DNA of 64,000 nt. Origin: Isoetes taiwanensis (lineage: Eukaryota; Streptophyta; Lycopodiopsida; Isoetales; Isoetaceae). Below are positions 56,166 to 64,000 of this stretch, in pieces (the stretch's first letter is position 1; the number at the start of each line of letters is the position of its first letter). Under the pieces are notes generated by a model. It was not told where the DNA came from. It did no database searches and worked only from the letters and a program-made list of their open reading frames with translations. The position numbers were made by a program, and so were the translations under genes. The DNA is taken from NCBI GenBank assembly GCA_021234155.1, contig JAJEKV010000002.1, forward strand, positions 2,752,178 to 2,816,177. The letters run 5' to 3'.

Positions 56166-57711
56166 TAATTTTGTTTCTTTCTTCAATAAGGATAACATAG
56201 GTTGATTTCTCTAAGTCGTATAATGTGTATGAAAGGTTGATTTCTCCAAGTTATATAATGCAAATATTACAGCAGTTGGTATGACAACATATTCAATGTG
56301 GGCATGTTTATGAGTTGATCTTCTTTTTAATTGCAAATGCATAATTGCATCGTTGTCATTGAACCGTGGCAATGTTGCTTACTTCCTTTCTACATCTGGA
56401 GCGATCCACACATTTGAATGTATCTTGTAAATGCCTCTGAGATATGATTTCCATCTAAGTACGTCTTTATAAGCACTTTATATCTTGCAAAAAGGATGAC
56501 TGTTTACATACTTAATCATCTTTAAACAAAGCAAGAATAGAGTGAACACATGTTCATATGTGATTGCAAATGGCTTAGCTTTGCTATGTAGCATAAAAGA
56601 CGTAAATAGCCTTTCTAAATTTGTTCAACACGAATGTATGAACCATAATAAAGGCAGGTCCTTAAGGATTTGGACATTGGTTAAAAATGAAGCATTTATA
56701 ATCATTCTTATAGACTGATATGTTTAATAATAAAATTGACATCTCCTTCCAAAGAGTGGACAAAGAGCACGCTAAATTTCTTCACATGGGCGATTTAAGT
56801 CCTTGATTTTTTTTATTAAAGTAATGCCCAACAAAAATGTGATATCCAAGTTCCAGATATAAGTATCAACCAGATCATATATGTTTTGAAGCTAAGAAAT
56901 AGAGTAAACAGAAGCATTAAAGAAAAAAGAGATAAAGAAGTGCGATTTACAAAAAGCGATTAGGATTGCTCCATGCATGTACAACCTCGAAAAGGGCATG
57001 ATGTAGCACGGTAAAGGTTCCACAATTGCGCCTTTATCCCATTAGGCTCCACCACGCATGTTGAACATCTTGAAAATACAATGCAAGTTATGATGGGCAC
57101 TTAGAGAAACTATCAGCACAAAATGATAGGTCTTGAATAAGTTTAGAATTGTCTTAGAGCAAACAAACTCATTGCTCCAAAAGCATTGCCATAAACATGT
57201 TCTGCTTAGATTTGACTTCTAGATTTGAGATGAATAGTAGTAAAGATGGAAATTAGGACTTCGATAATAGAGCATCCCCATCTACACATTCACAACAAAT
57301 TGCAAAGACCTAGGTTCAAACTATATTTCTTTCACTTGCCTTGCTAGATGTCATCAAGATTTCAGCTCCTCCCGCAAAGATAGGAGTTCAACATGACATA
57401 GAAGAATATATTAGTACTTAGTACGGGGATGAGGTCTTAGTTGTGCATACTTGTAGTAGCATCCCTGCTACCCTAAATGTATTTATGTCTTGCCTTCATG
57501 TTCATGAACAGACTTAAAAGGATATGATATAACATGTTAAAGGTTCCACAGTTTCTCTTTCATTCCATTAGGCTCCATCACACGTGCTGAAGAACATCTT
57601 GAAGATACAATGCAAGTTATGATGGGCTCTTGGAGTAACTGCCAGTACAAAATGATAGATCTTAGATCAGTTTAAAGATTTTTTGGTGCACAAATCTAAT
57701 AAAGAGAAGTT
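56166..57711 (+). repeat. Diverged older R2-like unit and flank
   Basis: 56998-57440 is a diverged relative of 57520 onward. Both have AAAGGTTCCACA, CCATTAGGCTCCA, CATCTTGAA(A/G)ATACAATGC and GATGGGC, and 57165-57425 resembles R2 (CATTGCTCCAAAAGCATTGC, CACATTCACAA). No gene is seen in 56166-56990. Confidence 0.55.
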
Positions 57712-60640
57712 GCAAAAAAAACCTTTCCTAATTAAATTAAGTCAATCAAGCTAAAAAATGAAATTATTCCTAGTGAACAAAACATAAGTATGCCTAGCAA
57801 ATGGAGTCGTTGCTCCAAAAGCATTGCTATAAACATGATCCTCCTTAAATTTGACTTCTAGACCTAGATAACAGCAAGAAAGTGGGACTCGTTATCGAGC
57901 ATCGTCAGTTACACGTTCACAATAAATTATAAAGACCTAGACTCCACCTGATTGCAGCTATATTTCTTTCATTTGCCTTGCTACATATCACAGCATTCTA
58001 GCCCCTTTTGCAGAGATTAAGAGTTTAGCATGATATAGGAGAACTTATTAATGCTTAGCATGCAGATAAGAAGTTTGAAGATGGAACCAGTGCTAGACCT
58101 AGGAAACAAATCAGTTGCATATTTGTATTGGCAACCCAATACTCAAGGCATAGCAAGTTTCCATAAGAGGATCATCAGTTCAAATCTATAAGAAACAATC
58201 AAAATAACAATTTAGAAACAATCTCAAGAACTACAACCTTAAGAATCACAATTTCAAGAATTATACAACCTCATCTTGGTTCCTCCTCTAACATTGGTAG
58301 TTCTAGCTATATCCTCTAGTTCCGTTGCATGGAAATAAACAAAAAAATCAAGTGTTTCTCTAAAATTATTAGCGCTTGCAAAGTAAAAACACTTCCTGTA
58401 ACATTGAGCCAACACAGAAGAGCTAATATGCCAAGACACATGGAGCCTAAGAGGATATATTACCAGAATATACCAAAGCTAGATATATTTCAGCTCGAGA
58501 AAGTGGCTATGGCTATGGCCATATTGAAAACATAACATTTTATTGAGCTAGAACTTTTAGTACAACCATATTTTATGTTTGGTTATATACTCAATCAGAT
58601 TCAAGAGTCCACGATGCAGTTTAGGCATTGAGGAAAAACCATAAAACCAAGTGATTCATACAATAAACAACTTAGATCATCCAAGTTAGCCATTGAATAT
58701 AGATAGATGGGTGGATGGATAATAGTTCTTCATGAGGTAAAATCACGAAAAATGATATATCATAGCAAAGACAATTCTTCCGAAATGGGACATATCACTT
58801 CAAGTTGTTCCAAAAACCGGGAGGGTAATGGCGTGTTAAGTTTCACTAGCTATGTACATTGCAAATAAATTGTTGACAATAATCTTGACTTGCTTAGATA
58901 GTTATTCCAACTACTGAATGACATTGGAATTTATTAGTGGGTAGAAATGCGAGAATTTGTGGAACTTTTGGCTAACGTAATGCACGTAAGTAATCCTTGA
59001 GTAATGATATTAAAGGAATGTATTAGGAACTAGTAGATAGAAATATGCACGGTGTTTGAAATCTTCTAAATGTAATGACCATTTTGTAACATAATCTCCC
59101 CCAATCTTCTACTTAATAGAATACAAGCTGGATCTGTGCGGCATGTTCTCTTAGTAGTTGCAAAAAAAAAACCTTTCCTAATTAAATTAAGTCAATCAAG
59201 ATAAAAAATGAAACTGTTCCTAGTGAACAAAACATAAGTATGCCTAGCAAATGAAGTCGTTGCTCCAAAAGCATTGCTATAAACATGATCCTCCTTAAAT
59301 TTGACTTCTAGACCGAGATAACATCAAGAAAGTGGGACTCGTTATCGAGCATCGTCAGTTACACGTTCACAATAAATTATAAAGACCTAGACTCCACCTG
59401 ATTGCAGCTATATTTCTTTCATTTTTTGCTACATATCACAGCATTCTAGCCCCTTTTGCAGAGATTAAGAGTTTGGCATGACATAGGAGAACTTATTAAT
59501 GCTTAGCATGCAGATAAGACTTACTTGTGCCGAAGTTTGAAGATGGAACCAGTGCTAGACCTAGGAAACAAATCATTTGCATATTTGTATTGGCATCCCA
59601 ATACTCAAGGCATAGCAAGTTTCCATAAGAGGATCATCAGTTTAAATCTATAAGAAACAATCAATATAACAATTTAGAAACAATCTCAAGAACTACAACC
59701 TTAAGAATCACAATCTCAAGAATTATACAACCTCATCTTGGTTCCTCCTCTAACATTGGTAGTTCTAGCTATATCCTCTAGTTAGTTGCATGGAAATAAA
59801 CAAAAAAAAAAATCAAGTGTTTCTCCAAAATTATTAGAGCTTGCAAAGTAAAAACACTTCCTATAACATTGAGCCAACACAGAAGAGTTAATATGCCAAG
59901 ACACATGGAGCCTAAGAGGATATATTTTACTGGAATATACCAAAGCTAGATATATTTCAGCTCGAGAAAGTGGCTATGGCTATGGCCATATTGAAAACAT
60001 AACATTTTATTGATCTAGAACTTTTAGTACAACCATATTCTATATTTGATTATATACTCAATCAGATTCAAGAGTCCACGGTACAGTTTCGACATTGAGG
60101 AAAAACCATAAAAGCCAAGTGATTCATACAATAAACAACCCGATCATCCCAGTTAGCCGATTACCCTTGAATATAGATAGATAGGTGGATGGATAATACT
60201 TTTTCAATAGAGGTAAGATACAAAAAAATGATATGTCATAGCAAAGACAATTCTTCTGAAATTAGACATATCACTTCAAGTTGTTCCAAAACCGAAGGAG
60301 GGTAATGACGTGTTAAGTTTCACTAGCTATGTACATTGCAAAAAAATTGTTGACAATAATCTTGACTTGTTTAGATAGTTATTCCAACTACTGAATGACA
60401 TTGGAATTTATTAGTGGGTAGAAATGCACATGGTCTTTAGTCTTCTAGATATCAAGAGAATTTGTGGAACTTTTGGCTAACGTACATAAGTAATCCTTGA
60501 GTGAATGATATTAAAGGAATGTATCAGCAACTAGTAGATAAAAGTATGCACGGTCTTTGAAATCTTCTAAATCTAATGACCATTTTGTAACATATAATCT
60601 TCTACTTAATAGAATACAAGCTGGATCTGAGGAGGCATGT
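57712..60640 (+). repeat. Two tandem R2 units (57712-59159, 59160-60640)
   Basis: Both units start with an A run plus CCTTTCCTAATTAAATTAAG and end with CTACTTAATAGAATACAAGC followed by TTCTCT(C/T)AGTAGTTGC. The period is about 1.45 kb. The second unit is closer to R2 copy 1 (25903) than to its tandem neighbour. For example, TTCAATAGAGGTAAGATAC is kept in both but changed in the first unit. No gene is called; the minus-strand frame of 61-74 residues has no known domain. Confidence 0.85.
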
Positions 60641-60644
60641 TCTC

Positions 60645-61951
60645 TCAGTAGTTGCTACAATCTGCTGGTACAAAAGAGATCTTCATTGCCTTTGTATCGT
60701 AGGTAACAAGATGATTCTGCTGCATTATGTTTCCAATGATGCCGACTGGACTAAGATCGCCTTCTTGTAGAATGGCACGTGACATCAACAAGCACATGAC
60801 ATTGGGATTGACCATGCCCATGTAACTTGAAAGTGGAGGATTGAGTGAAGCCCCCTCGAGAGTGGAAAGTGAGCGGAGGAACCCGCGTTAGGTGCGTGAA
60901 ACATCAAAGCGAGATCGTGGCCGTACATGAACTTGAGGCACATATGGCATTGCATTGGCGAATGCACGTGCTACATCATTGAATACACCTTCCTCGAGGA
61001 TGGTGGCGCGTAGTACCGAGAATCAATCATTGTACCATGAGAGTTGAGATCTGAATATGGTTGATTCGCGGTTTTGCAATCACGTGATTTCCTACAGCGA
61101 TCTTTGTGAAGGTGGACATAGTAGATTCCCTTGCCAAGGATGGGTGTAGAACTGGCCAAAGGATTTGGGGAGGGGCCAAAGAAGAGGGCTATCGACATCT
61201 TGGCCATAAGGCTTTTGGATAGGAGAATACTCCATCAATGGGCAACTGAGAGACAAGAGAAAGAGGTCCTTGAATTTAGTCCCAGCAATACCATCACCAT
61301 CAAAGCGGCCAACAAGAGTATTAGAACAACCGAAAAGTTATCCTGGCGGTGGGGAGCCGAACAAAGCGATGGCTTCGCTTGCGTTACACCCCTTAGTGTA
61401 ACTTCGTATCAAAATATTGATACACATAGGAACAAGAATATTGTGGGCGATTTCTAAGAAAAGGATTGGGACGAGGGGCAAGAAGCACCGCACAAAGGTC
61501 CACAACCATAATAGGGATTACATCCAAGGGTGGAAAATGAAGTAGACTGCCATGGATACAAAACATTTTCGGGGACATGGGGCACAACTTCCTTCATTTT
61601 GAGAGCATTGAGCAAGGGCCACACTTTATCCAAACTTGGTCGCCTTCCACCCCATTTGTACCCTAAAGCGCTTTCTTTGGAGTGCCCATCCATAAGTCCA
61701 TCATATACCCGTTATTGTGTGCTCGTAAAGGGGGATCGACCATTGTGTCTAGCTTGCCAATATGCACTCCTTTTTTGCTGCTTTCAGCCCCTAGATGCAA
61801 TTTCTCGGATGTTGGCGGACCCTTGTGTACATGAGTTATATTCATTCTAATTTGCTCTGCTGCGTGTGTTTTATGGGTAGAGGATCGAGGCTGAGACTAG
61901 GCCTAGTGCGAGCAATAGGATCCTCCATGTTAATGTTAGAGAAGTAGACAT
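60645..61951 (-). pseudogene. Nepenthesin/CDR1-type aspartic protease, copy B
   Basis: It corresponds to copy A from the ATG at 61951 to the stop at 60645. It keeps SEKLHLGAES, YMMDLWMGTP, CNPYYGCGPL, the SSYMGMVNPN-like end region and IGNIMQQNHL. The part with the first catalytic aspartate is badly disturbed, and the second reads MIDS before a shift. The signal peptide stretch is disrupted by a frame change. There are more small indels than in copy A. The R2 repeat joins its 3' end and a tandem array joins its 5' side. Confidence 0.85.
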
Positions 61952-62114
61952 TTGTGGAATTGCACTCTCAAACCGTGGAAGTCTCATTATTTGTAGTTGT
62001 TAGTTGTTCCTTTAGGCCTTTACCCAAAAAGACAAAAAAAAGCGACATTTTACCAAAGGTAAAGGTTTTAGACAGAGGAAGAGGGCGATGCTCTTCCGTT
62101 CTTCCAGATTTTTG

Positions 62115-62656
62115 CATGCTAGGGACCTGCTGCTATGGCCTACTACGACGACAAAGAAAAGAACGTGTTCTCATTTGCGAGAAATCTTAAAGAACGGGGG
62201 ACCTACGCTATGGCGAGAAATCTTAAAGAAACGAGGGACCTACTGCTATGGCACGGCTATGGCGGCCGGAGTTTAAAGAAGAGCAATGCAAGCCCCGCAA
62301 AGAAAAGGTAAGTATCAAAAGCTGCTTCTTTCAGTGTTCTCATTTCTTGCAAATCTTAAAGAGCGGGGGACCTCTGCTATGGCGTAAATCTTAAAGAATA
62401 GGGGACCTCTGCTATGGCTTTGGCTATGGCGCCGGAGTTTAAAGAAGAAGAGCAATGCAAGCCCGCAAAAGGTAAGTATCAAAGCTTGCTTCTTTACGTG
62501 TTCTCATTTGCGAAATCTTAAAGAACAGGGGACCTCCGCTATGGCGTAAATCTTAAAGAACGAGGGGACCTACTCGCTATGGCCCGCTATGGCGACGGAG
62601 TTTAAAGAAGAGCAATGCAAGCCTGCAAAGAAAAGGTAAGTATCAAAGCTGCTTCT
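62115..62656. repeat. Tandem array upstream of protease B, about 155-bp unit, three-plus copies
   Basis: Each unit has two GAAATCTTAAAGAAC-type blocks, a CTATGGC repeat, GGAGTTTAAAGAAGAGCAATGC, AAAAGGTAAGTATCAAAGC and TTCTCATTTGC. Units end near 62320, 62480 and 62645. It is an expanded version of the array at 36188. The Copia LTR begins within the last unit, directly after GCTGCTTCT. Confidence 0.85.
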
Positions 62657-62879
62657 TGTTGGAGATGCTACGTTGTCCTCCAATGCATGCAAGTGTGTCA
62701 TTGTCTGTGTCGTGCATGTTCTCAATGCATGCGCATGCGTGTGCATGCATGCAACCCAATGTATATATATATAGTGTGATTCAATACAATTGATAGTGTG
62801 TGTTGTTCGGGATCATCGCTTGTCTCTCCTTAAGTTCTCTCGTGTCTCTCTTCCTTTATATGCTTTGTCTAGATTTTCA
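62657..62879 (+). mobile_element. Copia 5' LTR, 223 bp
   Basis: It starts TGTTGGAGATGC and ends GATTTTCA, with a TATATATATATAG promoter-like stretch inside. It is followed after three bases by a primer-binding site. The short length and TGTTG start fit Ty1/Copia. The 3' LTR lies outside the window. Confidence 0.8.
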
Positions 62880-62882
62880 TCA

Positions 62883-62893
62883 TGGTATCGAGC
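62883..62893 (+). mobile_element. Copia primer-binding site
   Basis: TGGTATCGAGC differs from the usual TGGTATCAGAGC by one missing base. It is complementary to initiator methionine tRNA and lies three bases after the LTR. Confidence 0.75.
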
Positions 62894-62899
62894 TGCGGT

Positions 62900-64000
62900 G
62901 ATAGCAGTGAAGGGCGATTCGTCGGCTAAAACAATTTATGTTTTCAATGGTGCTTGGATATCACCGTTTGGAAGAGGAAGATCAAATGTGTGTTAGAGAG
63001 TGATGATTTGCTTGATTATGTAATTGGAAAAAGGAGTGTCCCAAGCAACCAATGTTGAATGATCAATTGATTACTACGGACAAACTTTTGATACATGGCT
63101 TAAAGAGAAGGAGCAATGGAAAACCAAAGATCGTGCGCAAAGACAGCGTCTCTTAGTGTATGGATTGAAAGATTCTATCCATCGCGGATGTTGATCAATT
63201 TATCACATCCGGTGAGGTCTGGAATTATTTAGAAGCGGGTTTACAATAAGAGAACAAAGCAAAAGTCCTTTTCTTAAAGAGGAGTTTGGCAAATCTCAAT
63301 ATGATTCATCAAGTACTGTTAGAGCTCATGTTGATCGCTTCAAAGAAATAATTGAACAATTAGCTGCTGCCGGAGCGCCTATATCCAAAGATGAATTGGT
63401 GATGCGGCTATTGGAAACTTTTCCATCCTCTCAATTCGGGTCATCATTTCTATATTGATGAATAAAAGCATGTTACTTTTGAAGGCAGCGTGTGAATCCT
63501 TAGAAGACCATGTCTTGCCGAGTTATTGCACCCCACGGCGTCAAAGACACAATGTAATGGTTGCGGATACAAGGAAAAGAAACCCACCTTCCGAGTCTTC
63601 TGAACAAAGAAAAAAGATTTCGGTCTTTTGGTGGCGTGGTTATGATGGATCCTTTGGTGCGTGGTTATGGCCGTAGTTATGGTCGAGGTTATGATGGAGG
63701 ATATGACCATGGGCGTGGGGGTTATAATTAGTAGTAGTGTGTATGGTCATGATGATTATAATGGTGCCATGATTATAACACTTTTGTCGTGAGTGGATAT
63801 GGGCGTGGTCGTGGGTCACGTGGATATCAATCTAGATATCAATCTATTGTGTGTGAATATTGTGGTCGTGATGGCCATGGCATTGCAAGATGCTTTGATA
63901 GAAAAGAGGATGAGAAACGAGATATGGAAGCTAATTGTGTTAATACATCACGTGATAGTGAACAGTATGGTGTGGAAAGAACAATTGGACATCCTGTACA
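62900..64000 (+). pseudogene. Copia gag region, broken, running off the window
   Basis: Shifting plus-strand frames give FDTWLKEKEQWKTKDRAQRQ, RLLVYGLKDSIHR, then LKEEFGKSQYDSSSTVRAHV, DRFKEIIEQLAAAGAPISKD and ELVMRLLETFPSSQF, the UBN2-type gag of plant Copia elements. A Gly/Arg/Tyr-rich linker follows. A zinc knuckle CEYCGRDGHGIARC (63852-63893, C-x2-C-x4-H-x4-C) comes before the window end. Gag packages the element RNA. Several frame changes and stops are present, so this copy cannot be expressed as read. Protease, integrase and reverse transcriptase would lie beyond 64000. Confidence 0.85.

Overview
The window is nuclear DNA of a land plant, most likely a flowering plant. It contains a split NIP-class aquaporin gene with plant-type introns, an F-box/LRR-4-type gene remnant, PPR-family remnants and nepenthesin-type aspartic protease copies, in an AT-rich background packed with LINEs and LTR retrotransposons. 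I cannot name the species. There is no CRISPR array, operon or prokaryotic signal. The only gene that reads through intact is the aquaporin (4807-8139, minus); every other gene-like region is broken, partial or repeated.

Layout. 1-4.65 kb: two 3' pieces of an RTE-like LINE and short repeats. 4.7-8.75 kb: a complete five-exon NIP5;1-type boric acid channel gene, with two AUG-UAA minimal upstream ORFs in its leader and a TATA box. 10.06-11.54 kb: a Ty3/gypsy-like LTR with its primer-binding site. 11.56-12.3 kb: first copy of a repeat here called R1. 13.2-13.7 kb: Copia RNase H fragment. 13.9-16 kb: RTE-like LINE, plus strand. 16.2-19.1 kb: L1-type LINE A, minus strand. 19.23-24.77 kb: an insertion carrying wrecked F-box/LRR exons and an unrecognised gene with an acidic C-terminus. 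24.8-25.9 kb: histone H2A pseudogene 1. 25.9-27.3 kb: repeat R2. 27.3-28.7 kb: R1 copy 2, interrupted at its end by L1 LINE B (28.74-33.35 kb) and followed by H2A pseudogene 2. 34.7-36.4 kb: aspartic protease pseudogene A with upstream tandem repeats. 39.3-40.3 kb: PPR pseudogene. 40.2-41.8 kb: R1 copy 3, split by a third LINE (C, 41.77-50.70 kb) that itself contains a second PPR pseudogene and an inverted-repeat element. R1 then resumes and leads to H2A pseudogene 3, which runs into an RTE-like 5' fragment (51.8-52.9 kb). 57.7-60.6 kb: two tandem R2 units. 60.6-62.7 kb: protease pseudogene B with a longer tandem array, cut by a Copia element (62.66 kb to the window end).

How the parts relate. 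Much of the window is one duplicated block, R1 - H2A pseudogene - R2 - protease, copied several times and then hit by different insertions, so the uninterrupted copies date and delimit the insertions in the others. LINE A and LINE B lie in the same target site, so they are one insertion duplicated with its flanks. LINE C has 15-16 bp target-site duplications whose empty site survives at 28.36 kb. The functional highlight is the aquaporin leader, whose AUG-stop elements match the known boron-sensing translational switch of Arabidopsis NIP5;1. Diverged copies often differ by loss or rearrangement of CA/CAG-like motifs, so some frameshifts may be consensus errors rather than mutations.
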